Made by a program: the position numbers and the translations under genes. Positions 52,485-61,506 of a stretch of DNA of 64,000 nucleotides are shown here, piece by piece. The stretch is from Gammaproteobacteria bacterium (GTDB lineage: Bacteria > Pseudomonadota > Gammaproteobacteria > Steroidobacterales > GCA-2729495): the NCBI GenBank assembly GCA_021773815.1, contig JAJFJS010000100.1, forward strand, positions 17,415 through 81,414, given 5' to 3'. The notes below the pieces were generated by a model. It made no database searches, was not told where the DNA came from, and was given only the letters and a program-made list of their open reading frames with translations. Each line of letters opens with the position of its first letter. Position 1 is the first letter of the stretch.

Positions 52485-52758
52485 AGGCTGGTCGCTTATG
52501 CCGCGCAGTTGGTGAAATTCACTATTCGCGGCTCGTCGGGGCGATGCTCGCCGCACCGGATCACAAATTCCGTGGCTCGAATGGTTCGTTTGCAAAATCG
52601 GCTATTCGTTGCCGGAGTGTGTCTGGTGCGGGTCCTTCGGCGTGGAATCGCGGCGGAACCGGGCGAGAGCTGCAAGACTTTGGCTCCGTTGCTGACGGCC
52701 CGAGTCCGACAGACCAGGCGCAACAGTCTGAGCGCAACAGGCAAGAGAAAGCGGGTGT

Positions 52759-53700
52759 TTAATCCCAGACCGTGCCGGACTTTGCGGCCGTGGCCAGCCC
52801 GGACAGCGTCGGGTGTTCGGCAACGATCAGCCAGGTCGGGATCGATTTCAGGTAGTCGCCGTAGCGGCCTTTCGATTCGAAGCGTCGGCGGAATCCCGAT
52901 GCGGCGAAACGTTCGGCATGCCGCGGGATGATGCCGCCGCCGATATAGACGCCGCCGAATGCGCCGATCGTCAGCGCGAGGTTGGCGGCCACGGTGCCGA
53001 GCAGTTCGAAGAACATGCTGAAGGTCGCCTGTGCCTGTCTATCCCCGGCTGCGGCGAGCGCGGCGATTGCCGCGGCGTCGACTGCTTCCGAATCGTGCAG
53101 CGTTGCGTGCAGCAGGGCCAGTCCCGGTCCCGAGATCAGCCGTTCGGCCGAGCAATGCCCGAAGCGTTCGCGGATGCGGGCGATCAGCCGGTCCTCGTCC
53201 GGCGTCACGGCCGGCAGCGTCACGTGCCCGCCCTCACCGCTGACGGCTAGCCAGCCGTGGCCGGCCGGCACCAGGCTGGCGACGCCCAGGCCCGTGCCGG
53301 GACCGAGCACGGCCTTCGGGCGTTCCGCCAGCGCCGTTCCGCCGCCGATCGACAGCAGGTCATTCGGCCCGAGGCCCGGGAGCCCGAGCGCCAGCGCCTC
53401 GAAGTCGTTGAGCAGTTGCAGGCGCTCGAGGGCCAGCGTCTGGCGCAGCGATTCGACCGAGAAGCGCCAGTCGATGTTGATCATCTGCACCGTGTTCCCG
53501 CGGACCGGCGCGGCGACCGCAAGGATGCCGGAAACGGGCCGGCGGGCTGCCGGCAGTTCGTCGAGATAGCCGGTCAGCAGCGTCGCCGGATCGGCGTAAC
53601 GGGCGTTGTCGAAGATACGGATGTCGCGGACGGCGCCGTTCGCATCGGTCACCGCGCAACGCGACTGCGTACCGCCGATGTCCGCCAGCAGCGTCGTCAT
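52759..53700 (-). CDS. glk: Glucokinase
   Basis: 313 residues. LLADIGGTQSRCAV (phosphate-1), LLNDFEALALGLPGL (catalytic Asp), VLGPGTGLGVASL (phosphate-2) and SGEGGHVTL mark the ROK-independent bacterial Glk family. It phosphorylates glucose released by trehalose breakdown or imported. The start at 53700 overlaps the otsA stop (ATGA), making it the last gene of a coupled otsB-GH15-otsA-glk operon. Confidence 0.92.
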   Translation of the reverse strand: MTTLLADIGGTQSRCAVTDANGAVRDIRIFDNARYADPATLLTGYLDELPAARRPVSGILAVAAPVRGNTVQMINIDWRFSVESLRQTLALERLQLLNDFEALALGLPGLGPNDLLSIGGGTALAERPKAVLGPGTGLGVASLVPAGHGWLAVSGEGGHVTLPAVTPDEDRLIARIRERFGHCSAERLISGPGLALLHATLHDSEAVDAAAIAALAAAGDRQAQATFSMFFELLGTVAANLALTIGAFGGVYIGGGIIPRHAERFAASGFRRRFESKGRYGDYLKSIPTWLIVAEHPTLSGLATAAKSGTVWD

Positions 53701-55094
53701 GCGCCGGAAGCCATCCGCGCGCGAGCGCGCAACAATGCGTCGACGAAGCGGGTGCGCCATGCCGTGATGTCGTTGCGCCTGAGTACCTCAATCATGCCGG
53801 CATAGCGTTCTCGCCGTTCGCCGAGCGGCATCGTCAACGCCCGCTGAATACCATCTGCAACGCCGTCGATATCATAGGGGTTGACGAGGACGGCATCTGT
53901 CAGCTCGTGTGCGGCGCCGGCCAGGCGCGACAACACGAGCGCGCCCGGGTCCTCGGGGTTCTGCGCGGCGACGAATTCCTTGGCGACCAGGTTCATGCCG
54001 TCGCGGATCGGTGTCACCAGGCCGACCTTGGCCTCGTGAAAGAATTCCATCAGGGTTGCGCGGTCGAATGCCCGGTTCAGATAGCGAATGGGCACCCAGT
54101 CGATATCGGCGAATTCACCGTTGATTTGTCCGGCCTTCTGCTCGAGCGCATGGCGAATATCGCCGTAGGCACGAATGCCGGCGCGGGTCTTCGGCGCGAT
54201 CTGTATGAATGACACCTGTCCCCGGTTCTCAGGGTAACTCCGGAACAGGCGCTCGACGGCGCAGAAGCGTTCTTCGAGGCCCTTGCTGTAATCGAGTCGA
54301 TCGACGCCGATTATCAGGTTTCTGTCGTGCAGATGGTGAATCATGCGCTGCGTGTTATCGCTCTGCCGTCCGTCGGTTGCCAGCGCGTAGCAGCTGTCGA
54401 CGTCGATGCCGATCGGGAATACGTCGGCGTCGACGCATTGGGTCTGATCGCCGTTCCTGCGGTTGGCCTTGAGCAGTCCGCCGATCTCTTCCTGGCTGAC
54501 CGCCTCGTTAAATGCGGCAAGGTCCCGCGGCGTATGAAAGCCGACGACGTCGTAGGCACACAGGCAACGCAGTAACTGCGTATAAACCGGCAGTACGCGC
54601 AACATTTCGATGTCCGGGAACGGCACGTGCAGGAAGAAGCCGATCGGGTTGTCGACACCGGCGCGGCGCAATTCCGATGCCAGCGGAATCAGGTGATAGT
54701 CGTGTACCCAGATAATGTCGTCGGGCTGCAACAGCGGCAGTAGTTTGCGGGCGAACGTGGTGTTGACGCGCCGGTATTCATCGTATTCGCGGCGATCGTA
54801 GCGGAAGTAGCCGAGCAGGTAGTGGCAGACCGGCCACAACGATGTATTGCTGAAGCCGTTGTAATATTTTTCGAATGCCGTTTCGTTGAGATCAATGGTC
54901 GCGTAGGTGATGTTGCCGACCTGCCGGATGTGCGGCTCGCCGGTCTCTCCGGATGTCGTTTTGCCATTCCAGCCGAACCAAACCCCGCCGTGATCCTGAA
55001 GTGCGGCAAGTATTCCGATCGCCAGTCCGCCGGCGGATTTCAGATTTCCGGTCGGCTGGGCGACGCGGTTCGAGACGGCGATGAGGCGGCTCAC
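53697..55094 (-). CDS. otsA: Trehalose-6-phosphate synthase
   Basis: 465 residues, GT20 family. [11 protein letters not shown] and SAGGLAIGI at the N-terminus, [22 protein letters not shown] (substrate histidine), [11 protein letters not shown], and the nucleotide-sugar site [15 protein letters not shown]. It joins UDP- or ADP-glucose to glucose-6-phosphate. Its ATG overlaps the stop of the GH15 gene and its stop overlaps the glk start, so the three proteins are translated in register. Confidence 0.95.
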   Translation of the reverse strand: MSRLIAVSNRVAQPTGNLKSAGGLAIGILAALQDHGGVWFGWNGKTTSGETGEPHIRQVGNITYATIDLNETAFEKYYNGFSNTSLWPVCHYLLGYFRYDRREYDEYRRVNTTFARKLLPLLQPDDIIWVHDYHLIPLASELRRAGVDNPIGFFLHVPFPDIEMLRVLPVYTQLLRCLCAYDVVGFHTPRDLAAFNEAVSQEEIGGLLKANRRNGDQTQCVDADVFPIGIDVDSCYALATDGRQSDNTQRMIHHLHDRNLIIGVDRLDYSKGLEERFCAVERLFRSYPENRGQVSFIQIAPKTRAGIRAYGDIRHALEQKAGQINGEFADIDWVPIRYLNRAFDRATLMEFFHEAKVGLVTPIRDGMNLVAKEFVAAQNPEDPGALVLSRLAGAAHELTDAVLVNPYDIDGVADGIQRALTMPLGERRERYAGMIEVLRRNDITAWRTRFVDALLRARARMASGA

Positions 55095-56875
55095 AGCACG
55101 TCCTTCCAGGAACGGCTCAGGCAGCGCGCGGCATTGATGATGCCGACCAGGCTATAGGTCTGCGGGAAGTTGCCCCAGAGTTCGCCGGTTGCCGGATCCA
55201 GATCTTCCGACAGCAGTCCGAGACTGTTTCGGCAACTGAGCATTTTTTCAAATAACTCGCGCGCCTCCTCGGCCCGGCCCGTCGCGGCCAGCGCGTCGAT
55301 ATACCAGAAGGTACAGATATTGAATGCGTTTTCCGGCTCGCCGAAATCGTCGGCGACGCCGTAGCGCATCAGGTGATCGCCGCGTCGCAATTCAGTTTCG
55401 ATCGCGGTGATGGTGCTGAGGAAACGCGGATCGTCGGCTTTGATAAAGCCGAGGCTGTGCAGTAGCAGCATCGATGCGTCGAGTTCGGGGCGGCCGAAAC
55501 TCTCGGTGAACGCCTGCTTGGTTTCGTCCCATGCCCGGTCACAGATATCGGCATGCATCCGGTCGGCGGCCTGTTGCCAATACGCGGTGCGCTCGGGCAC
55601 CTGCAATCGCTCGGCGATTTTTGCCAGATGATCACAGGCAGCCCAGCACATGACTGCGGAAAATGTGTGTACACGTTTGCGGCCGCGATATTCCCAGATG
55701 CCGGCATCTGGCTGGTCGTAGAGTTGCGCGGCACGTTCGCCGAGAATCTCGAGCCGCTGGAAGTTCTCGACCGTGCCCGGTTCGGGCACGCGATGGTCGA
55801 AGAAGTACTGGGTCGCGGCCATGACCACCGCGCCATAAACGTCGTTTTGAATCTGTACGTAGGCCTGGTTGCCGACCCGGACCGGCCCCATCCCGCGATA
55901 GCCGGGCAGGCTATCGACGATGCGCTCGGTCAGGTCCGCGCGGCCGGTGATGCTGTAGACCGGCTGCAGGCGGTCCTGGGCTTCGTAGGATACGTTGACG
56001 ATATATCGCAGGTAGGCGCTCATTGTTTTGGTCGCACCGAGACTGTTCAGGCCCCGGATCGTGAAGTAGCTGTCCCGCAGCCAGCAGTAGCGGTAGTCCC
56101 AGTTGCGGCCGCTATCGGCCGATTCGGGCACCGAGGTCGTCATCGCCGCGATGACCGCGCCGGTATCCTCGAAAGTGCAGAGCTTCAGTGTGATGGCCGC
56201 ACGAATGACGGCCTCCTGCCATTCGAACGGTATCGCGAGACCGCGCACCCAGTTCTGCCAGTAGCTCTTGGTTGCGCCAAAGTGTTCCCGCGCGATCTTG
56301 TCGACGGCCTCAGGGATGCTTTCATCGGTACCGAGGATCAGGTGTTTCGTTTCGGTCAGTACGAACGGGTTCTCCTCGAGAATCGCGCTGCGCGAAACAT
56401 CGGTCGTCAGGCGCATCACCATCTCGGGCAATACGTAGCGAATGTGGTTGCTGCCGTGCGTGGTCGTGGCGTCCTGTTCGCCGTAATTGCCGGCCGGGCG
56501 CAGATGAATCCGGATGCGCGGCCAGCCGTCGATCGGCGTCAGCGTCCTGATCAGCATGACGGGGTGGTAGACCCGGCCGAACAGGTTAAAACGCGGCGCG
56601 TAATCCGTAATGCGGACGCCGCTGCCGTGCGTGTCGTACAAAGTGGTTTGTACGATCGGCGTGTTGCGGATATAGGACTGTTCGGCGCGCGCGAAATCGA
56701 CGAGTTCGATCTCGTAGATGCCTCTCGTCGGCCGCGGGTCGTCGCCCATCAGCAGGCTGCAGAAAACCGGGTTGCTGTCGAATTGCGGCATGCACGCCCA
56801 GGTCATGCTGCCGCGCTCGTCGATCAACGCGCCGACCTGACAATTTCCGATGACGGCCTGATTCAGAGATGACAC
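55091..56875 (-). CDS. Glycoside hydrolase family 15 (trehalase/glucoamylase-like)
   Basis: 594 residues. The N-terminus VIGNCQVGALIDERGSMTWACMPQFD and WDYRYCWLRDSYFTIRGL are typical GH15 signatures; general acid/base glutamates are likely in NFICTFWYID-type and EDLDPATGELWGNFPQTYS regions. In bacteria such genes beside otsBA encode trehalases or glucan hydrolases. Here it would split trehalose (or an oligoglucan) to glucose for the adjacent glucokinase. Located between otsB and otsA, coupled to otsA. Substrate not determined. Confidence 0.88.
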   Translation of the reverse strand: MSSLNQAVIGNCQVGALIDERGSMTWACMPQFDSNPVFCSLLMGDDPRPTRGIYEIELVDFARAEQSYIRNTPIVQTTLYDTHGSGVRITDYAPRFNLFGRVYHPVMLIRTLTPIDGWPRIRIHLRPAGNYGEQDATTTHGSNHIRYVLPEMVMRLTTDVSRSAILEENPFVLTETKHLILGTDESIPEAVDKIAREHFGATKSYWQNWVRGLAIPFEWQEAVIRAAITLKLCTFEDTGAVIAAMTTSVPESADSGRNWDYRYCWLRDSYFTIRGLNSLGATKTMSAYLRYIVNVSYEAQDRLQPVYSITGRADLTERIVDSLPGYRGMGPVRVGNQAYVQIQNDVYGAVVMAATQYFFDHRVPEPGTVENFQRLEILGERAAQLYDQPDAGIWEYRGRKRVHTFSAVMCWAACDHLAKIAERLQVPERTAYWQQAADRMHADICDRAWDETKQAFTESFGRPELDASMLLLHSLGFIKADDPRFLSTITAIETELRRGDHLMRYGVADDFGEPENAFNICTFWYIDALAATGRAEEARELFEKMLSCRNSLGLLSEDLDPATGELWGNFPQTYSLVGIINAARCLSRSWKDVL

Positions 56876-56893
56876 CAGTGAACTCCTCGATAC

Positions 56894-57649
56894 TCAGTCG
56901 GTTGGCGGACGGGTAAACGGCCGCAGCCACGCGTGAACGGCGGCGACGTCCGGCAGCGAATATCGTGCCGCGGTGTCCGGGCCGCAGGCGCCGACCTTCA
57001 CGGAGTATCCGTCCATACGATTGACGGCAGCGAAGGCGTCCTCGTCGGTGACGTCATCACCTATGAATATCGCGCGGCGACCGGCGAACGGCGCCTCGGA
57101 CATGAATTTTTCGACCGCCGCTCCCTTGTCGAAGCCGGCCGGCCGCAACTCGATGACCATTTTGCCATCCTGTACCGAAAATGCCGGGCCGAGCGTCGCA
57201 GAAATCCGTGTCAGTTCCGCACGTATATCGGCTTCCAGCTCGGGTGCCTGCCGGTAGTGCAGGCTCATGCCGACACCCTTGTCCTCGAGCACGAGCCGGT
57301 CGTCCCGGGTCGCCAGCTGCCGGATCTGCGCCCGAATATCGTCGGGAATGCCCGCCCGGCACCGGGTTTCGATGACGTGCCCGGCGGCGCGGTGTTCGAC
57401 GCCGTGAATGCCCGCGGCCGGCAGCTGCAGCGGCGCCAGCAGTCGGTCGAGGTCGGCGAGCGGCCGCCCGGTGACGACCGCCAACGCGCCGCCGACCCGC
57501 TGGTGAATCATGCCGAGCATCTCGACCACCGGCGGCGGGACTCGCGTCAGATCCGGGCGGGCGACGATGTCGACCAGCGTGCCGTCGAAGTCGAGGAACA
57601 GGGCCGGCACGTCGCGGGCCGAGATGTCGGGGATGGGGGTAATCGGCAT
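56894..57649 (-). CDS. otsB: Trehalose-6-phosphate phosphatase
   Basis: 251 residues of the HAD superfamily. Motif I ALFLDFDGTLVDIV, motif II VVTGRPLADL, GIHGVEHR cap region and motif IV IFIGDDVTDEDAF are those of OtsB. It removes phosphate from trehalose-6-phosphate. First coding gene of the trehalose operon; a terminator and an A-rich RNA candidate lie just upstream. The ribosome site before ATG 57649 is weak. Confidence 0.94.
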   Translation of the reverse strand: MPITPIPDISARDVPALFLDFDGTLVDIVARPDLTRVPPPVVEMLGMIHQRVGGALAVVTGRPLADLDRLLAPLQLPAAGIHGVEHRAAGHVIETRCRAGIPDDIRAQIRQLATRDDRLVLEDKGVGMSLHYRQAPELEADIRAELTRISATLGPAFSVQDGKMVIELRPAGFDKGAAVEKFMSEAPFAGRRAIFIGDDVTDEDAFAAVNRMDGYSVKVGACGPDTAARYSLPDVAAVHAWLRPFTRPPTD

Positions 57650-57702
57650 GGCGAGACGATAACCGCTGTGGCCGCGATTGCAATGCCGTTGCGGTATCGG
57701 AC

Positions 57703-57731
57703 AAAAAAAAGCCGCCTGGGCGGGCGGCTTT
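57703..57731 (-). terminator. Strong rho-independent terminator upstream of otsB (minus strand)
   Basis: On the minus strand AAAGCCGCC pairs with GGCGGCTTT (9 bp, 6-base loop) and leads into eight T residues (57710-57703). It faces the same way as otsB and ends 54 bases before its ATG, so it either terminates the small RNA described here or acts as an attenuator for the trehalose operon. Confidence 0.85.
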
Positions 57732-57844
57732 GGGAGTGCTGAGTATTGTTATCGTTCTTATTATTATTTTGCCCGTATTTATTGTTGTTATTCGGGCATT
57801 GGGTCGTGTTGTTGCTTTGGGTGCTACATATGGCTGTGTTGCGG
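57703..57844 (-). ncRNA. Candidate sigma54-dependent, Hfq/Crc-motif (CrcZ-like) small RNA
   Basis: About 142 nt from the predicted sigma54 start to the terminator. The RNA is very A-rich for this genome and holds several AAnAAnAA-type motifs: AGCAACAACACG, AATAACAACAATAAATA, CAAAATAATAATAAGAAC and GATAACAATAC. The second lies in a 17-base loop closed by the stem TGCCCG/CGGGCA. Such motifs bind the distal face of Hfq (with Crc) in Pseudomonas CrcZ/CrcY, which also use RpoN promoters. Homology to those RNAs is not shown and the usual cbrB neighbour is absent. Alternatively it is the leader of otsB. The plus strand shows a hydrophobic reading frame here that I regard as a by-product. Confidence 0.6.
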
Positions 57845-57855
57845 TCAAGGATGTT

Positions 57856-57870
57856 GCAGCAAACGTGCCA
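57856..57870 (-). promoter_or_regulatory. RpoN (sigma54) promoter
   Basis: On the minus strand TGGCACGTTTGCTGC gives the -24 element TGGCACG and the -12 element CTGC, with GG and GC separated by exactly ten bases as sigma54 requires. It deviates from the TGGCACG-N4-TTGC consensus by one base (C for T). The start site is predicted at about 57844. An activator site should lie further upstream (higher coordinates), but no clear one was found. Confidence 0.65.
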
Positions 57871-58251
57871 TGGCGGCCGATTTCGGGCGGCGGTTTGACA
57901 GAACCTCGGCGGACCGGGTCAAAACATGATGTGGTTCGCAAAATAAACCGCGCGCCGGAGGCTTGCGGCGGGCGCCGAGGCGCGAGCCGGGCGGGCAAAC
58001 GGACGCGTTTGTAAGAAACGCCGACAGCCTTCGGGTCCCAAAGACGAGACCTGCTTCACGGGGCAGTCGTGAACGTGCGGAGAAACGGGGGATCGACCTG
58101 GGTCGGAGGTTGTAAACCGGATCGACAGCCGACATCGGGTAACGGCAGGCGAACGGCCATGCGCGGATGTGGGGCGCAGTTACCAGAGAACGGCAGAGCC
58201 GCGCTCTGCCGCCTGGTCATACTCGTCCCGGAGACCCGAACGTGCGTCGGG
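57871..58251. other. Gene-free stretch upstream of the sigma54 promoter
   Basis: No protein gene is supported. Two perfect hairpins stand out: CAAACG-GACG-CGTTTG (57998-58013) and CGGCAGAGC-CGC-GCTCTGCCG (58191-58211). The latter lies 41 bases beyond the DUF465 stop and could terminate that gene weakly, though no T-run follows on the minus strand. I compared the region with rnpB, tmRNA, 6S, 4.5S and CsrB features and saw no match. It could contain the activator sites for the sigma54 promoter. Confidence 0.4.
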
Positions 58252-58464
58252 TCAGGCGTTCATATCCGGGATCAGTTCGCTCTCAAGCTTCGTGATCATG
58301 TCTTTCAGTCGCAGACGCTGCTTCTTCAGGCGTCGCAGGCGCAGCTGATCGACATGGGGAATGATCGCTAGCTCGGTGATGGCCGCATCGAGATCACGAT
58401 GCGCCACGCGCAGCTCCTTGAGCTGAGTATGATTTCCAAAAGCGTGGGTGACTACGTTGTCCAT
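58252..58464 (-). CDS. YdcH-family (DUF465) small protein
   Basis: 70 residues, almost entirely helical and charged. The C-terminal half, HVDQLRLRRLKKQRLRLKDMITKLE, matches the DUF465 core (DxxLxxLKKxRLxLKDxI) found in many proteobacterial genomes. The function is unknown; several members look like short coiled coils that form dimers. It stands alone, between cysQ and the trehalose region. Confidence 0.85.
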   Translation of the reverse strand: MDNVVTHAFGNHTQLKELRVAHRDLDAAITELAIIPHVDQLRLRRLKKQRLRLKDMITKLESELIPDMNA

Positions 58465-58656
58465 TAGCCTCGCTTATCAGGTTCCGTTGCTCATGTCGCC
58501 GGTCGATCCGAGCAGAGCCCGGTGTAAAGATTTGTTCTGCGGGCGATCAAGGCGCATTTAACTTATTCTGGCCTCGACGCTCGTGCCGACCGTACTGATT
58601 GTGGACCCATTGATTGTAGCAAATCCGGCGCCGCGGCGGCAGAGTTCCGGGCGTCG

Positions 58657-59463
58657 TTATGGCGCCTGTGCGCCGGCTGTCCAGTCTCGCGAGGGATCGC
58701 CGAAGACGATGAAATGCGGGTTCAGGACCTCGGCCTTCGTGTTGTAGCGCAGGCGCCGGCCGTGCACATCCACGACCTGTCCGCCGGCCGCCTCGACGAC
58801 GGCCTGGGCCGCGGCGGTGTCCCATTCGGAGGTCGGACCGAGTCGCGGGTAGACGTCGGCCGTGCCTGCCGCAACGAGGCACAGTTTCAGTGAACTCCCC
58901 ATCGGGATCATGACATGCGGCCCGATCTGGTCGAGATACGCCTCGAGCGAACGGCCCCGGTGCGAGCGGCTGCCGACGACACGCACCGGCGATTCGGCCG
59001 GGCGGGTGACGGTGATTCGTTCGGGCGCGCCGCCGTCATCGATGACAAAGGCGCCGTCATCCACGGCGCCGAAATAATCCCGGCGGGTTACCGGCACATG
59101 GACGACGCCGAGCACCGGCTCGTGGCCGCGAATCAACGCTATGTTGACGGTGAATTCGCCGTTGCGCTTGATAAACTCCTTGGTGCCGTCGAGCGGGTCG
59201 ACGAGCCAGAATTCTGGCCAGCCGGATCGTGTCGCAAAATCAATTGCTGCGGATTCTTCCGACCAGACGGGAATATCGGGCGTCAGGTCGTGCAGGGCGG
59301 CGACAATCAACTCGTGAGATGCGCGGTCGGCCGCAGTCAACGGCGAATCATCGGCCTTTGTTTCGATGTCGAAGTCCGACTCGTATATCGTCATGATTTC
59401 GGCGCCGGCCCGGCGGGCGATCGCGACGACCGCGGCGGTAATTTGGGGTAAATCTTTATGCAT
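58657..59463 (-). CDS. cysQ: 3'(2'),5'-bisphosphate nucleotidase CysQ
   Basis: 268 residues of the inositol-monophosphatase superfamily. Metal site DPLDGTKEFIKRNGEFTVNIAL, upstream SEES glutamate and C-terminal SEWDTAAAQAVVEAAGG fit CysQ. It dephosphorylates pAp formed in sulfate assimilation to AMP. It is divergent from the yrfG-type gene, an arrangement seen with cysQ/nudE/yrfG in pseudomonads; nudE itself is not here. Confidence 0.93.
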   Translation of the reverse strand: MHKDLPQITAAVVAIARRAGAEIMTIYESDFDIETKADDSPLTAADRASHELIVAALHDLTPDIPVWSEESAAIDFATRSGWPEFWLVDPLDGTKEFIKRNGEFTVNIALIRGHEPVLGVVHVPVTRRDYFGAVDDGAFVIDDGGAPERITVTRPAESPVRVVGSRSHRGRSLEAYLDQIGPHVMIPMGSSLKLCLVAAGTADVYPRLGPTSEWDTAAAQAVVEAAGGQVVDVHGRRLRYNTKAEVLNPHFIVFGDPSRDWTAGAQAP

Positions 59464-59528
59464 CAGGTGTCATTCCGCGGGGCGTATTCGGGGCCGATCG
59501 AGTGGCGACGCGGCGGAGTATAAGCGAC

Positions 59529-60212
59529 GTGGTGGAGATTTCAGAATTCGGCCCCCGGCCAGTCACGATAGACTGGCAGCAATGTGACACCGTCCTGCTC
59601 GATATGGACGGCACGTTGCTCGATCTCTCGTTCGACAACTATTTCTGGCGCGAACTCGTACCGCGTTGCCTGGCGCGCGCACGGATGATGGATCCGGACC
59701 GCGCCCGGATCGAGTTGTTCGAGCGATATGCCGACGTGCGCGGCCGGCTGGAATGGTATTGCCTCGACTACTGGTCGGAGGAATTGAGCCTGGACCTGCG
59801 CACCCTGAAGGCTGCGAGCAGCCACCGGGTCCGGTTCCTGCCTGGCGCGCGCGAGTTTCTCGTCGCGCTGATGGGCCGGAAAAAGCGCATCATCATCGTT
59901 ACGAATGCGCATGCCGATACGCTGCGCGTCAAGAAAGGCGTGTTGGGGCTGGACCGGTACCTCGACGAATTCGTGTCGTCCCACGAAATCGGTTTGGCGA
60001 AAGAACACGCCGGGTTCTGGCCGCTGCTGCGCGACCGGCTGGACTTCGATCCGGACAGGACGCTGTTTGTCGATGACAGTGTGCCCGTTCTGGATGCCGC
60101 CGCGGCCTTCGGTCTCGGGCATATCGTGGCCGTGACCGGCCCCGACTCGGGGCTGCCGGATCACGAGGCCGGCCCGCATGCGAGCGTGCGGCGGATCGTC
60201 AGTCTGATTTAG
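59529..60212 (+). CDS. yrfG: HAD-type purine nucleotidase (YrfG-like)
   Basis: About 227 residues. IDWQQCDTVLLDMDGTLLDLSFDNYFW aligns closely with E. coli YrfG (DTVLLDMDGTLLDL-FDNYFW), a GMP/IMP nucleotidase. IIIVTNAHADTL (motif II) and DRTLFVDDSVPVLDAAAAF (motif IV) complete the HAD core. The start is uncertain: GTG 59529 is used for length and a GGAG site; GTG 59502 and GTG 59532 are alternatives. It converges on rhlB, and the two 3' ends overlap by 14 bases. Confidence 0.88.
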   Translation: MVEISEFGPRPVTIDWQQCDTVLLDMDGTLLDLSFDNYFWRELVPRCLARARMMDPDRARIELFERYADVRGRLEWYCLDYWSEELSLDLRTLKAASSHRVRFLPGAREFLVALMGRKKRIIIVTNAHADTLRVKKGVLGLDRYLDEFVSSHEIGLAKEHAGFWPLLRDRLDFDPDRTLFVDDSVPVLDAAAAFGLGHIVAVTGPDSGLPDHEAGPHASVRRIVSLI

Positions 60213-61506
60213 GCGCCGGACCCGGATTGCGCCGCCGCGGCCTCGATTTCTTCCTGGCGTGGCCGGGCCCCTGCGGTTTGCCGGTCGCCTTAACGTGTCG
60301 GCCGGGTCTGCGACGCGGTTTATACGGCGGTTGCGTGATCTTCGGCAACTCGCCGGCGGCGAATGACCCGGTCGGAATCCGGTGACCGATGTACTTCTCG
60401 ATTTCCGGCAGCGTGAAGGCGGACGTCTCGCAGGCAAAGCTGATCGCATCGCCCGATGCACCGGCCCTGGCTGTGCGGCCGATGCGGTGGACATAGTCCT
60501 CCGCATCCTGCGGCAGATCGTAGTTGATCACGTGACTGACATCGGGCACGTGCAGGCCGCGCGAAGCCACGTCGGTCGCAATCAAGACCGGCAGGCTGCC
60601 GGACAGGAAGTCAGCGAGCATGCGCATCCGTTTATTCTGCGGCACATCGCCGGAGATCGCCCGCGCCTTGAAATCATTCTGCTGCAGCATGGCTTCGAGA
60701 TATTCGGCCTGGCGCTTCGTATTGACGAACACCATCGTGCGTATCGCGTTCATGTCCTGCAGCAAGCTGACCAGCAACGGTGCCTTTTCTTCATTGCTCG
60801 GGAAATAGACGATCTGCGTGACCGTGTCCGCGGTCACCCGTTCCGGTTCGATGCGCACGGTTTCCGGCTCGTTCATGTGCTCGTAGGCCAGTTCGAGCAC
60901 GCGTTGATTCAGCGTTGCCGAGAACATCAGGTTCAGTCGCCGGTCGGGCGGCGGCAGGCGCCGCAGGACATAGCGTATGTCCTTGATGAAGCCGAGGTCG
61001 AACATGCGGTCGGCCTCGTCGAGAACGATGACCTGGATATGGTTGAGCGTGAAAATGCCTTGCTTGTAATAATCGATCAGTCGGCCGGGTGTGCCAATGA
61101 GGATATCGACGCCCGCCGCGAGCGCATCACGTTGCTTGTCATAATCGGCGCCGCCGAACACCACCTGCATCCGGAAGTCCGTGGCCTTGCCGAGCACGAG
61201 GGCATCGGCATGGATCTGTATCGCCAGTTCGCGAGTCGGGGCAATCATCAGTGCCCGCGGACTAGAGGTTTTCGGGTCGATTTCCTGCGGGTGCTTCAGC
61301 AGCGCGTTCATCGCCGCGAGCAGAAATGCGGCCGTTTTGCCGGTGCCCGTCTGTGCCTGACCCGCAATATCGCGACCCTTGAGCGCCTGCGGCAGGGTTT
61401 TGGCCTGAATCGGGGTGCAGTACTCGAAACCGGCCGTTCGCACGCCTTCGATCAGTGCCTCGGGTAGGTCGAGGTCCGTGAAAGGGATTTTCTTCTCTTC
61501 TGTCAT
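60199..61506 (-). CDS. rhlB: DEAD-box RNA helicase RhlB
   Basis: 435 residues. Q-motif region FTDLDLPEALIEGV with CTPIQ, Walker A AQTGTGKT, PTRELAIQ, VLDEADRMFDLGF, SATLN, and C-terminal HRIGRTARAG. The LDEADRMFDLGFIKDIRY segment and position next to trxA-rho identify RhlB, the degradosome helicase. A lysine/arginine/proline-rich tail of about 50 residues (RRRPGRHVKATGKPQGPGHARKKSRPRRR) should bind RNA. It is divergent from trxA as in E. coli. Confidence 0.94.
   Translation of the reverse strand: MTEEKKIPFTDLDLPEALIEGVRTAGFEYCTPIQAKTLPQALKGRDIAGQAQTGTGKTAAFLLAAMNALLKHPQEIDPKTSSPRALMIAPTRELAIQIHADALVLGKATDFRMQVVFGGADYDKQRDALAAGVDILIGTPGRLIDYYKQGIFTLNHIQVIVLDEADRMFDLGFIKDIRYVLRRLPPPDRRLNLMFSATLNQRVLELAYEHMNEPETVRIEPERVTADTVTQIVYFPSNEEKAPLLVSLLQDMNAIRTMVFVNTKRQAEYLEAMLQQNDFKARAISGDVPQNKRMRMLADFLSGSLPVLIATDVASRGLHVPDVSHVINYDLPQDAEDYVHRIGRTARAGASGDAISFACETSAFTLPEIEKYIGHRIPTGSFAAGELPKITQPPYKPRRRPGRHVKATGKPQGPGHARKKSRPRRRNPGPAPKSD

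Noticed and set aside
57730..58014. Plus-strand frame starting MGVLSIVIVLIIILPVFIVV, which looks like a small membrane protein
   Set aside because: It has no ATG, no separate ribosome site, begins inside a terminator stem and is the complement of the A-rich RNA; the hydrophobic residues follow from T-rich codons. The rest of the frame is unstructured.
57871..58251. Possible structural RNA (RNase P RNA, tmRNA, 6S, 4.5S or CsrB/RsmZ-like with many GGA motifs)
   Set aside because: Conserved core sequences of those RNAs are absent, and the GGA count is not clearly above chance for this composition; motifs are not placed in hairpin loops.
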